This document shows positions 31,968-38,759 of a stretch of 38,759 nucleotides of DNA, one piece after another. This DNA comes from CAYNSB01 sp964399625 (lineage in GTDB: Bacteria > Planctomycetota > Phycisphaerae > Phycisphaerales > UBA1924). The stretch lies in contig CAYNSB010000036.1 of the NCBI GenBank assembly GCA_964399625.1, positions 1 to 38,759 on the forward strand. The letters run 5' to 3'. The stretch's first letter is position 1, and every line of letters begins with the position of its first letter. The notes under the pieces are model-generated. The model saw only the letters and a program-made list of their open reading frames with translations, was not told where the DNA came from and did no database searches. The position numbers and the translations under genes were made by a program.

Positions 31968-32456
31968 TCACTCGCGATCGAGCAAGAACTCCAGCAGCCC
32001 CGCGCACGCCGCGTTCACCATGGTGAACACCTCGTCGAAGCCCCGTTCGCTGCCGTAGTACGGGTCTGGAACCTCCAGCGCGTCCTCCTTGAGCCCGCGC
32101 AGCGAGGGGTCGAACGATCGCAGCAGGTGCACCCGCTCCCGCGGCGCGCCCGCCGCGACGAGGTTCCGCGCGTTCGTCCGGTCCATCGCGATGAGCCACT
32201 CAAAGCGCCGGACGTCCGACGTGCCCGCGTACTGGCGCGCCGTGTGCGAGAGCTCGATCCCGTGGCGCATCGCGGCCTGCACCGCCCGCGGGTCCGCGCC
32301 CTCCCCCGCGTGCCATCCGCCCGTTCCGCAGGAATCGATCTCGAAGCGATCGCGCACGCCACGTCGATCCGCGTGCCACTCAAACGCCACCCGCGCCAGC
32401 GGGCTTCGGCAGATGTTGCCCATGCACACAAACAGGACGCCGACGCGATCGCTCAT
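31968..32456 (-). CDS. Low-molecular-weight protein tyrosine phosphatase
   Basis: 162 residues; cysteine-dependent phosphatase, in bacteria usually acting on tyrosine kinases and glycan-assembly proteins or on arginine phosphate. The P-loop CMGNICRS gives Cys11 and Arg17 right after the first strand VGVLFV, and the general acid Asp131 is in VPDPYYG. The region HGIELSHTARQ is typical of the family. The start at 32456 overlaps the stop of the preceding glycosyltransferase-like gene as ATGA, with GAGG about 7 bases upstream, so the two are translationally coupled. It is last in the envelope cluster, and linkage to a glycosyltransferase fits control of surface polysaccharide synthesis (inference). 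Confidence 0.93.
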   Translation of the reverse strand: MSDRVGVLFVCMGNICRSPLARVAFEWHADRRGVRDRFEIDSCGTGGWHAGEGADPRAVQAAMRHGIELSHTARQYAGTSDVRRFEWLIAMDRTNARNLVAAGAPRERVHLLRSFDPSLRGLKEDALEVPDPYYGSERGFDEVFTMVNAACAGLLEFLLDRE

Positions 32457-33559
32457 GCCGATGCCTCGCGGGCGCCTCGCGGGCCCACCACCGAAGCCAG
32501 CGCTTCCGAGAACGTCCCGGGCCCGTGCGCTTCCGCGCCAGTCGGTTCGCCAAGCGACGCTCGAGCGCGCGCCCGAAGCGCGCCGTCGTCCGCCAGCGGG
32601 ACCAGGAGGCGCGCCAGCTCGATCAACTCCGCGCCCTCGGCCAGCATCAGCCCGCGGGCCTCGCCGCCCATCCAGCCATCGGGCACGCTCCATCGAGGCG
32701 CGACGAAGGGCACGGCGTTCTCGATGCACGCGCGCACGCCGTTCGCCGCGGCGTCGGGCGTCGCGGGGATCGATCGCGTCGGTCCCTCGCCGCCACCCAC
32801 CCACACGCCAAGATCGCACGTCGCGGGCAGTTCGTCCCCCGCTCGATCGGAGACGACGAGATCCAGCCCCGCCAGCCCGCGCGCGTAGCGACGCGCCCGG
32901 CCGATCGATGCCGCGCTCACGCTCATCACGCCACGCACGCTCTGCCCGGCGTGCTGGAGCAGCCCGATCAGAAATGCAAACCGCAGCGCATCCGCGTGCG
33001 GGGCCCGCCCAAGCAGCGCCACGCGCAGTGGCCTGCGTTCACCGGCGGGCGCGGTCGTACTCGTTCGCGGAGCATCCGGCACGCATCGGTGGACCGACGA
33101 ACCCCAGCGCGTGACCCACGCCGGGGGCGCGCCGGCGCACACCACGCGCTCCACGCCAGCCCATAGCCCAACATCTGAACCCGCCAGCGTCGCCGGTCCA
33201 ACCTCGCAAGCGCCGGGGTCGGGCAACGCCAGCAGCACTCGGGTGCCGTGCTCGCGCAGCCCGCCCGTCGCCTCGAGCGCTCCCGCGCCCCAGCACACGA
33301 CGATCCCCGGGCCCGCGCACCGCAGCCACTCGCGACGCACCGAACGCCTGCTCATCCACCCCGTGCCAAGGCGGGCAAAGGCCCAGCGCGAGTCGCCCGG
33401 CGTTCCCTCGCGTCGCCGACCGAGGATCAGCAGCGCGTGCTCCTGGGGCTGTGCCTGTCGGGCGATCCACGCGCGGGCCGCGCGTGCGTCCTCCGCGCCC
33501 CAGCGTGCGCAACCGGTTCCGCCGCCCACCATGGACACGATGTGCATCACGCGGGCCAT
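32453..33559 (-). CDS. Divergent GT-B (GT4-like) glycosyltransferase
   Basis: 368 residues. The opening RVMHIVSMVGGGTG resembles the glycine-rich first strand of GT4 enzymes, a second Rossmann-like half starts near 175 (RPLRVALLGRAPHAD), and the C-terminus (ACIENAVPFVAP, ELIELARLLVPLADDGALRARA) matches the closing part of GT4 proteins. The usual E-x7-E donor motif is not clear, so activity is uncertain and it could be a non-catalytic relative. ATG 33559 is preferred (GGAG 5 bases upstream) to GTG 33565, which would overlap the upstream stop as GTGA. It overlaps the phosphatase gene by ATGA and follows the lipoprotein genes directly, so it is part of an operon. Confidence 0.65.
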   Translation of the reverse strand: MARVMHIVSMVGGGTGCARWGAEDARAARAWIARQAQPQEHALLILGRRREGTPGDSRWAFARLGTGWMSRRSVRREWLRCAGPGIVVCWGAGALEATGGLREHGTRVLLALPDPGACEVGPATLAGSDVGLWAGVERVVCAGAPPAWVTRWGSSVHRCVPDAPRTSTTAPAGERRPLRVALLGRAPHADALRFAFLIGLLQHAGQSVRGVMSVSAASIGRARRYARGLAGLDLVVSDRAGDELPATCDLGVWVGGGEGPTRSIPATPDAAANGVRACIENAVPFVAPRWSVPDGWMGGEARGLMLAEGAELIELARLLVPLADDGALRARARASLGEPTGAEAHGPGTFSEALASVVGPRGAREASA

Positions 33560-33561
33560 GA

Positions 33562-34200
33562 TCACTCCGGCGTGCGGATGCCCTTGGGCGGTTCGTGCGT
33601 GTAGAACAGCCAGGCGAGCTCCTGCCCGGCGTTCCGCGCCAGCTCGTCCTCGGACTTGTACACCTCACCGGTGTTGGTCGGCGTCTGCCCCTGCTTGGGC
33701 AGCAGCGTCGTGGTGAGCGTGTATCCCTGATCGTCCTTGGGCCACAGGCGCTTCTCGCTCTTGGCGTCGATCACCTTGACCCGCATCACCGACGCCGGGC
33801 GGAACGAAGCGCCGTCGGGCGACAGCGAGAACTGGTCCATGGTCGCGTACACGATCACGTCCGCCTGCACCCGCTGCCCGATCTCGGCCACGGAGATGGT
33901 CCCGGCGCCGCTCTCGCGCCCCGCGGCCTGCATCGCCGACTGCGTGCTGATCACGTCCTTGGTCGCGCCGCTCTTGAGCAGGGCCTTCTCGGCCTCCTCC
34001 GCGATCGTCAGGCGAAGCGCCCTGCGAGGAACGCGGTTGGCGCGATCGTCGATGAAGACGACGACGGAGCGTCCCTTGGGCAACTCGTAGAGCGCCTTCT
34101 GCTTCTCGGGTCCGTGCACGAGGTAGTACGCGGGCGCGACGATGTTGCACCCGCCAAGGGCCAGGCCCGCCGCAGCCGCCGCGATGATCATCGCCCGCAT
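33562..34200 (-). CDS. Lipoprotein of unknown function, paralogue of 34229-34909
   Basis: 212 residues with a lipoprotein signal peptide (MRAMIIAAAAAGLALGGC, good lipobox LGGC). The mature part is alpha/beta: RSVVVFIDDRANRVPRRAL, LTIAEEAEKALLK, then IGQRVQADVIVYATMDQFSL and VMRVKVIDAKSEKRLWP, ending in GQELAWLFYTHEPP. The order of elements and the closing AWLF..HE.P recur in the next upstream gene, so they are probable tandem paralogues. The outline (predicted helper fold ahead of 'ADVIVY' and 'VKVIDA' strands) recalls CsgG/GNA1162-type outer-membrane lipoproteins, but I cannot claim that family. AGGAG lies 9 bases before the ATG. Its stop is adjacent to the glycosyltransferase-like start. 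Confidence 0.75.
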   Translation of the reverse strand: MRAMIIAAAAAGLALGGCNIVAPAYYLVHGPEKQKALYELPKGRSVVVFIDDRANRVPRRALRLTIAEEAEKALLKSGATKDVISTQSAMQAAGRESGAGTISVAEIGQRVQADVIVYATMDQFSLSPDGASFRPASVMRVKVIDAKSEKRLWPKDDQGYTLTTTLLPKQGQTPTNTGEVYKSEDELARNAGQELAWLFYTHEPPKGIRTPE

Positions 34201-34228
34201 CCCTCGACGCTCCTGTTCGCAGGTCCGC

Positions 34229-34909
34229 TCAATACTTCGGGTAGTACGGTTCCTCGTGCCGGAAGAACAGCCACGCCGCCCGGTCCGCGAAGCGTCCCGC
34301 GAGCACGCTGTTGATCACCTGCATCGAGACCTCCGCCTGCGTGGTTCCCTTGTTGTCCGGGTACGACACGCGCACGGGCTTCTCGAACACGAACTCATCC
34401 GGCGAGGCCGAGCTCGTGTCGATGACGCCCACGCTGCCCGTCGCCACGCCCGCCCACACGTACGCGTTCCCCGGCTCGTTCAGGCGGTACTCCAGCACTT
34501 CCACCACGATGAGCCGGTCCACGCCGATCTCTTTGGCCAGCACGCCCCGCGGCTTGGTCACCCAGTCCGGATGCTCGTAGAGGTACGCGATCAGGCGTTC
34601 CGGCGGAACGTACCCAGACGCGCCGACCGTGCCGTTCGCCTTGCCGATTCGATCAGAGATCTGGCTCGAGAGGTAGAGCACCAGGTCGGGATACTCGCCC
34701 TGGATCATCCGGTCGGCCGAGACCAGCACCGCCCACGATTTGTCCTTGAGCCCGTTGTATTGGGGCTCGATCGTGCGCGTGCTGCTGCGGCGGTAGCTGT
34801 CGATCATCGCGCCGCCGAATCCCAGCGCCGAGCAGCCGACCTGGGCCAGCGGCAGCAGCGCCAGCAGAAGGGCGAGGGCGAGCGATCTGGAGAGCGAGTG
34901 GACGTGCAT
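34229..34909 (-). CDS. Lipoprotein or secreted protein of unknown function, paralogue of 33562-34200
   Basis: 226 residues. The signal sequence SLALALLLALLPLAQVGC ends in a near-lipobox (QVGC, lacking the usual Leu at -3), so lipidation is likely but not certain. The mature part has KSWAVLVSADRMIQ, LVLYLSSQISDRI, the strand pattern IGVDRLIVVEVLEYRL, then SVGVIDTSSAS and FADRAAWLFFRHEEPYY at the end, the last element matching its neighbour. The start at 34909 is set by the signal peptide; the frame stays open far upstream through the DUF2752 gene in another reading frame, which I treat as chance. A 28-base gap separates it from the downstream paralogue. Confidence 0.75.
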   Translation of the reverse strand: MHVHSLSRSLALALLLALLPLAQVGCSALGFGGAMIDSYRRSSTRTIEPQYNGLKDKSWAVLVSADRMIQGEYPDLVLYLSSQISDRIGKANGTVGASGYVPPERLIAYLYEHPDWVTKPRGVLAKEIGVDRLIVVEVLEYRLNEPGNAYVWAGVATGSVGVIDTSSASPDEFVFEKPVRVSYPDNKGTTQAEVSMQVINSVLAGRFADRAAWLFFRHEEPYYPKY

Positions 34910-34983
34910 GTTCAGGGGCACACCAAAGCATACCGCGCGACGGGCCCTTGCGATCCGTTCTGGGCCCGCATTCGGTTCCCGAC

Positions 34984-35445
34984 CTACATCCCTTCCCAGG
35001 TAATCCACTTGTAGGCCCACGCAACGGCACCCAAAGCCGCCAGCGTCCAGAGCACCCTGGGACGGAGCGTTGCCACGGCCGCGTGCGCGAGCATGGACCC
35101 CGTCGCGACCGTGTGCAGCGCCACCCAGAACGTGGCGCTCGCGAGCACGGCCAACAGCGCGCCCATCGGCTGAGCGACGATCGCCCGCCCGACCTCCACC
35201 CGCACCGCGTGGGCGAACGCCGTCGTCATGCCGCACGTGGGGCACGGCTTTCCCATCACGACCGCCCATCCGCACGGAGGAAGCCCGAGCCGAGTGTGCG
35301 TTCCGTGCCCGTGGGCGTCCGGGGTGATTGTCGCGGCGACAATCAGAACGCCCAGGCACGCCGCCGACACGATCGCCGCGGTGAGGCGCTCGCCCGTCGT
35401 CGCGAGGCGTGTTGCGGGCGGAGGGTGAATCGCGACGCCGGTCAC
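34984..35445 (-). CDS. DUF2752 family membrane protein
   Basis: 153 residues with three hydrophobic segments (about 22-40, 90-112 and 118-145). The family hallmark is present: a cysteine-containing loop PPCGWAVVMGKPCPTCGMTTAFAHA split over residues 57-80, with CPTCGMT at its core, then GRAIVAQPMGALLA. Function of DUF2752 is unknown. The start is GTG at 35445; TATCCT (35457-35452) ends exactly 6 bases before it, so the message may be leaderless. It heads the minus-strand envelope cluster, 74 bases before the first lipoprotein gene, and lies 34 bases after the stop of the EAL gene. Confidence 0.85.
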   Translation of the reverse strand: MTGVAIHPPPATRLATTGERLTAAIVSAACLGVLIVAATITPDAHGHGTHTRLGLPPCGWAVVMGKPCPTCGMTTAFAHAVRVEVGRAIVAQPMGALLAVLASATFWVALHTVATGSMLAHAAVATLRPRVLWTLAALGAVAWAYKWITWEGM

Positions 35446-35451
35446 GTCTCA

Positions 35452-35457
35452 AGGATA
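35452..35457 (-). promoter_or_regulatory. Candidate -10 (TATCCT) for a leaderless DUF2752 transcript
   Basis: TATCCT is followed by exactly 6 bases and the GTG start at 35445. It would start the minus-strand envelope cluster independently of the upstream EAL gene. Confidence 0.4.
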
Positions 35458-35479
35458 GCGGCGACGGTCTGAGCCGCGA

Positions 35480-37291
35480 TTAAGCGGCCTTGCGTTCCCT
35501 CATGTTCGCTTCCGAAATCATCAGAGCGCGAACCGAAGACAGCATGAATGCATCCTCGTGGTCCCGGCTCGAGCGCCGCAGGTTCTCGATCGACCGATGC
35601 AGCTCCCGCGTGCTCGACGCCTGCGACAGCGCCGCGGGCAGATAGACCATGCGCAGGGCAATCCGCAAAGCGCCGCCCTCGCCCGCGGGAATCGGCTCGA
35701 TCGGATCGACGCAGTACCGCTCCAGCACGCGATCGAACGCGCCCGCCACCTGCAGGAGTCTGGGCAGCAGCGTGCCCGCGGGCGCCGCGACGAGGAACCG
35801 ATCATCGCCCAGGTGCCCGAAAATGGTCGCGTGCTCGCCGCGCGCCACGATCGTGCGGATCAGCTCGCACAACTCGCTCAGCAGCAGGTCGCCAAGCTCG
35901 TACCCGCACGCCGCGTTGTACGATGCGAAGTCCCGCATGTCCAGCACGCACACATCGTCCGGCGCACCGGCCAACGGCGTGGGGCGATGGGCGGCGATCG
36001 CATGCTCCAGCGCCGCGTCGGCCTGCGCCCGCGGGAGCACGCCGTGCAGCGGCGCGGCCCGCGACTCGGGATTCCGCGCCAGCTCGATGCCCGCCGAGAT
36101 CAGGTCGTGCGGCAGAACCACTCCCGAAATCACCCCGGAGTTCAGCACCGGGAGCGGCAAGCCCATCGGCCGCCAGGGACGTTCGGCGATCGCTTCGAGC
36201 GCCTCGGGGACCGTCGCGCTCGCGGGCACATGGTCACCCCAGAGGTGCTCCATCAGGCGCTCCATGGGCGTCGCGGTGCCATGCAGCTCCACGCCCGCCA
36301 GAAGAGTCTCGCGATCGCACCAGCCCACGGCGTGGTCCCCGACCATGATCAGCGCGCCCGCGGCTCCCATCGTCTGACGCATCCGATCGGCCACGCCGCC
36401 CGCATCCTCGCCGGGCATGCATTCCGCGACCTTGCGCACCAGCCGCTCCAACTCGGTCCGCTCCTCCAGCGTGCCGCCCTCCCGTCTGACCGGCAGCAGC
36501 GAAAGCACGCGGGACGCGATCTCTCGCATGTTCAACTGATCGCGAGCGACCGGCCTGCTCAAGAGGTATCCCTGCACGTGCCCAACGCCCAACTCCACCA
36601 GCGCCTCAAGCTCACCCGGACGCTCGATGCCCTCGGCGATGATCCTCACGCCGCTCAGGCGAGCAAAGTGCACGAGGAAGCGGATCAGGTTCCGCACCAC
36701 CCGGTCGCTCTCGAGCCCCCGCACGAGCTCGCGATCGAGCTTCAGCCAGTGGGGGCGCAGCAGCATCATCCGGTTGAGCCCGCTGGTCCCCGCGCCCACG
36801 TCATCGATCGCGATCTGGAATCCCGCGCTCTTGAGGCGTGCCACCTGCTGCGCCAGACCAGCGACGTACGACTGCTCCGAGCGCTCCGTGATCTCCAGCA
36901 CCACGCGCGGCGCCGTCAACCCCGCCGTCCGCGACAGCGCGCCCACGAGCTCGTCGGCGAAGCGCTCGTCCGCGAACACCTGCGGCGAGCAATTGACGAA
37001 CAACAGCGTGTCGGCGTCCCAGCCCGCCGCCGCCGCGAATGCCTTCTCGCGTGTGAGCCGCTCCAGTTCCCACAGCAGCCCGTGCTCCGCGGCACAATCG
37101 AACAGCACCGAGGGGTTCGCGAACCCGCTCGATGCGTGCGGGCGTGTGAGGACCTCGCAGCCCGCGACGCGAACGCCCACCACGTCCACGATCGGTTGGA
37201 ACACCACGTCCACCGCGCCGGCGCGGATCAACGCCTCCAGGGCTTCCTTGCCCGGGGGCGGTGCGGAGATGGATGTCGAACCGTGGCCCAT
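35480..37291 (-). CDS. EAL-domain c-di-GMP phosphodiesterase with CBS-like and degenerate GGDEF domains
   Basis: 603 residues, no signal peptide or membrane segment, so cytosolic. The EAL domain (about 18-260) keeps all residues expected for catalysis: Glu46 in GCEVLTRP (EVL for EAL), Asn in LFVNCSP, Glu in LEITERS, the Asp pair in IDDVGAG, Lys in LKLDREL, AEGIE and VQGYLLSRP. A middle CBS-like part follows (about 290-400, MGLPLPVLNSGVISGVVL). The C-terminal GGDEF-type fold (about 440-570, VCVLDMRDFASYNAACGYE) has LGDDRF in place of GGDEF, so cyclase activity is doubtful and it may bind GTP as a regulator. Most likely it degrades c-di-GMP under control of its C-terminal half. Confidence 0.9.
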   Translation of the reverse strand: MGHGSTSISAPPPGKEALEALIRAGAVDVVFQPIVDVVGVRVAGCEVLTRPHASSGFANPSVLFDCAAEHGLLWELERLTREKAFAAAAGWDADTLLFVNCSPQVFADERFADELVGALSRTAGLTAPRVVLEITERSEQSYVAGLAQQVARLKSAGFQIAIDDVGAGTSGLNRMMLLRPHWLKLDRELVRGLESDRVVRNLIRFLVHFARLSGVRIIAEGIERPGELEALVELGVGHVQGYLLSRPVARDQLNMREIASRVLSLLPVRREGGTLEERTELERLVRKVAECMPGEDAGGVADRMRQTMGAAGALIMVGDHAVGWCDRETLLAGVELHGTATPMERLMEHLWGDHVPASATVPEALEAIAERPWRPMGLPLPVLNSGVISGVVLPHDLISAGIELARNPESRAAPLHGVLPRAQADAALEHAIAAHRPTPLAGAPDDVCVLDMRDFASYNAACGYELGDLLLSELCELIRTIVARGEHATIFGHLGDDRFLVAAPAGTLLPRLLQVAGAFDRVLERYCVDPIEPIPAGEGGALRIALRMVYLPAALSQASSTRELHRSIENLRRSSRDHEDAFMLSSVRALMISEANMRERKAA

Positions 37292-37304
37292 GGTGCGTCT
37301 CGGA

Positions 37305-37318
37305 GCGGAGAACTCCGC
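37305..37318. repeat. Perfect 6-2-6 inverted repeat upstream of the EAL gene
   Basis: GCGGAG-AA-CTCCGC lies 13 bases before the ATG at 37291. The 2-base spacer is too tight for an RNA hairpin, so a protein-binding site is more likely. The rest of the 201-base gap up to nuoA shows no terminator or clear promoter. Confidence 0.35.
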
Positions 37319-37492
37319 CGGTCGCGCATGATCGTCGACATCGTGGTCCGACTTCGCTTCTGCTCGTGGGTCTCAACTGGGCATCGGTCTTCGCGAACGC
37401 AAAGACCTCACCAACCGACCACGGCACCCCGCGATGTGGTGGGACTGCATAACCGTCGATCGATTATTCGGACGATTGGGCTCGAGCCCGGT

Positions 37493-37903
37493 TCAATCGA
37501 ACTTGAACACGCCCTTGCGCCACCCGTAGAGGTACGCCACCACCGTCGTGAACAGGAAGAACAGGATGCGGCCGAGCCACAGCCCCGCCTCCGCAGAACC
37601 CTGCGACAGGTTCGTGAACGTCGCGGCCCACGGGTACAGGAAAATGATCTCGACGTCGAAGACGAGGAAGACCACCGCGATGAGATAGAACCGCACGTTG
37701 AACCGCTTGCGCGCGGTGCCCACCGGGTTCATGCCCGACTCGTACGTGATCCCCTTCACCTTGCCCTGGCGCGACGGACCGATGATCCGGCTCAGCACGA
37801 CGTTCGCCACGCCGAACGTGATCGCCATCATCACGATGACGAACACCGGGAGGTAGCTGACCAAATCCGTGGCGGCGAGTTGGCTGATCATCGGGCGGAG
37901 CAT
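37493..37903 (-). CDS. nuoA: NADH-quinone oxidoreductase subunit A
   Basis: Membrane-arm subunit of respiratory complex I at the junction with the peripheral arm. 136 residues with three transmembrane helices (about 15-37, 74-96 and 102-126). Family signature: the conserved loop YESGMNPVGTARKRFNVRFYLIA (residues split by the second helix), then VFLVFDVEIIFLYPWA and the C-terminal LYGWRKGVFKFD. The ATG at 37903 is preferred (GAGGG 3 bases upstream) over ATG 37891, which has none. No nuoB or other complex I gene follows: 201 bases downstream is the EAL protein gene, so nuoA appears detached from the usual nuo operon. Confidence 0.93.
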   Translation of the reverse strand: MLRPMISQLAATDLVSYLPVFVIVMMAITFGVANVVLSRIIGPSRQGKVKGITYESGMNPVGTARKRFNVRFYLIAVVFLVFDVEIIFLYPWAATFTNLSQGSAEAGLWLGRILFFLFTTVVAYLYGWRKGVFKFD

Positions 37904-37981
37904 ACGCCCTCACGAGCGTCGCCGCACGGGCAGCGCTCGCACGCGGCCACACTGCCACTTCGGCAGACATGACTCGCCCAT

Positions 37982-38029
37982 GGCGACAGCGTCGGACGCG
38001 CAGTCAGACATCGCTGCTCGTCTGTCGCC
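37982..38029. repeat. Widely spaced 8-bp inverted repeat in the nuoA-groEL gap
   Basis: GGCGACAG (37982-37989) and CTGTCGCC (38022-38029) are perfect complements separated by 32 bases. They lie 40-87 bases upstream of the candidate sigma-54 site of groEL, the region where activator sites usually occur. A smaller hairpin, CTGCC/GGCAG at 37952-37966, lies further upstream. Confidence 0.35.
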
Positions 38030-38068
38030 GCGCCATCGCAACACGAGCGTGCGGCGCAGGTCCGCATT

Positions 38069-38083
38069 TGGCACTGGGCTTGC
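38069..38083 (+). promoter_or_regulatory. Candidate sigma-54 (-24/-12) promoter for groEL
   Basis: TGGCAC (38069-38074), five bases, then TTGC (38080-38083) match the sigma-54 core with exact GG-to-GC spacing. Transcription would start near 38095, about 80 bases before the groEL ATG. No CIRCE element and no TANNNT hexamer close to the gene were found in the 273-base upstream gap. Confidence 0.4.
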
Positions 38084-38176
38084 CTATACGCGAGGCTGGA
38101 GTTGGTACCGCTCTAGACCGGATTCCCTTCCGGATACCTGACACGAACATCTGCACCCGTTTCGGAGAGACCACGC

Positions 38177-38759
38177 ATGGCCGCCAAGGAACTCATCTTC
38201 GACGCCGACGCACGCCAGGCCCTGCTCGCGGGAGTCGAGAAGCTCGCCCGGGCCGTAAAGAGCACGCTGGGACCCAAGGGTCGCAACGCGGTGCTGGACA
38301 AGTCCTGGGGCGGGCCGACCGTGACCAAGGACGGCGTGAGCGTCGCCGAGGAGATCGAGCTCCGCGACAAGGCCCAGGACATGGGCGCCCGCATGGTCAA
38401 GGAGGCCGCTAGCAAGACCTCCGACGACGCGGGCGACGGCACCACGACCGCGACCGTGCTGGCCGAGGCGCTCTTCCGCGAAGGGCTCAAGTACATCACC
38501 GCCGGGGTGGACGCCAACGCGCTCGTCCGCGGCATGAAGCTCGCCGTCGCCGCCGCCGGCGACGAGATCAACAAGCTCGCCAAGCCCGTCAAGGGCAAGG
38601 CCGACATCCAGGCCGTCGCCACCATCTCGGCGAACAACGACGCCGAGGTCGGGCAGATCATGGCCGACGCCTTCGAGAAGGTCGGCAAGGACGGCGTCAT
38701 CACCGTGGAGGAGGGCAAGAGCCTCGAGACCGAGGTCACGGTCGTCGAGGGCATGCAGT
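38177..38759 (+). CDS. groL: 60 kDa chaperonin GroEL (3' end outside window)
   Basis: ATP-dependent folding chaperonin, 14-mer in the cytosol. 194 codons are visible. Signatures: KELIFDADARQALLAGVEKL at the N-terminus, the ATP-site loops STLGPKGRNAVLDK and TKDGVSVAEEIELRDK, the catalytic Asp in SDDAGDGTTTATVLAEAL, then ISANNDAEVGQIMADAF and KDGVITVEEGKSLETE leading into the apical domain. The ATG at 38177 has GGAGAG about 7-9 bases upstream. No groES is found upstream, so this copy is either a stand-alone groEL or part of a rearranged locus; many planctomycetes carry several groEL copies. The candidate promoter upstream is sigma-54-like. Confidence 0.96.
   Translation, partial: MAAKELIFDADARQALLAGVEKLARAVKSTLGPKGRNAVLDKSWGGPTVTKDGVSVAEEIELRDKAQDMGARMVKEAASKTSDDAGDGTTTATVLAEALFREGLKYITAGVDANALVRGMKLAVAAAGDEINKLAKPVKGKADIQAVATISANNDAEVGQIMADAFEKVGKDGVITVEEGKSLETEVTVVEGMQ

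Noticed and set aside
34910..35452. Fusion of the second lipoprotein with an upstream 180-codon extension
   Set aside because: The extension overlaps the DUF2752 gene in another phase, and the signal peptide at 34909 marks the real start.
37292..37492. c-di-GMP riboswitch in the leader of the EAL gene
   Set aside because: No recognisable GEMM-type conserved core or paired stems were seen in the 201 bases.
37904..38176. CIRCE/HrcA operator upstream of groEL
   Set aside because: No TTAGCACTC-N9-GAGTGCTAA-like repeat was found; the inverted repeats present have different sequence and spacing.

Overview
The window is GC-rich, gene-dense bacterial DNA with no rRNA, tRNA, CRISPR array or insertion sequence that I can see. 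It probably comes from a planctomycete of the Phycisphaerae. The basis is the secreted protein at 6609-7541, which ends in a PAPG-type PEP-CTERM sorting tail, together with a eukaryote-like (GT3) glycogen synthase, several secreted proteins of no recognisable family, and very GC-rich codon use. This assignment is inference. No gap between genes exceeds 300 bases. The longest are 37904-38176 (groEL upstream region), 19102-19302 (pstS upstream region) and 37292-37492 (201 bases, in which I see only a short inverted repeat).

Layout: 1-6471 is core metabolism. It holds purL (incomplete at the left edge) diverging from glycogen synthase, then a 2-hydroxyacid dehydrogenase diverging from an endonuclease/exonuclease/phosphatase-family protein, then an HU-like DNA-binding protein with a terminator. 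6609-12117 holds a TrmB-type regulator with a PEP-CTERM beta-propeller protein on the minus strand, diverging from two ATGA-coupled secreted proteins of unknown function. 12123-19101 holds psuG, an M28 peptidase related to glutamate carboxypeptidase II, a GT9 glycosyltransferase, serC, a two-domain QueD/PTPS-like protein and a secreted glutathione peroxidase. 19303-26409 is a pstSCAB phosphate transporter operon with greatly enlarged permeases and no phoU. 26517-30762 is sucA-sucB (2-oxoglutarate dehydrogenase E1 and E2). 30763-31967 is a small accessory patch with a gene broken by an amber codon and an unrecognised gene. 31968-35445 is a minus-strand envelope cluster: DUF2752 membrane protein, two paralogous lipoproteins, a divergent glycosyltransferase and a low-molecular-weight tyrosine phosphatase. 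35480-38759 holds an EAL/CBS/degenerate-GGDEF protein, an isolated nuoA and the start of groEL.

The most general signal is in the promoters. Many genes have a TANNNT (-10-like) hexamer ending only 6-8 bases before the start codon, which predicts leaderless mRNAs, while other genes have the same hexamer 25-34 bases upstream together with a Shine-Dalgarno sequence. Two divergent gene pairs share a symmetric -10 that can be read on both strands. These signals also decide several start codons. I found no single new multi-gene system that I can defend. The best leads are the leaderless/symmetric promoter grammar, the enlarged PstC/PstA pair, the paired secreted proteins at 8624-12117 and the envelope cluster at 31968-35445.
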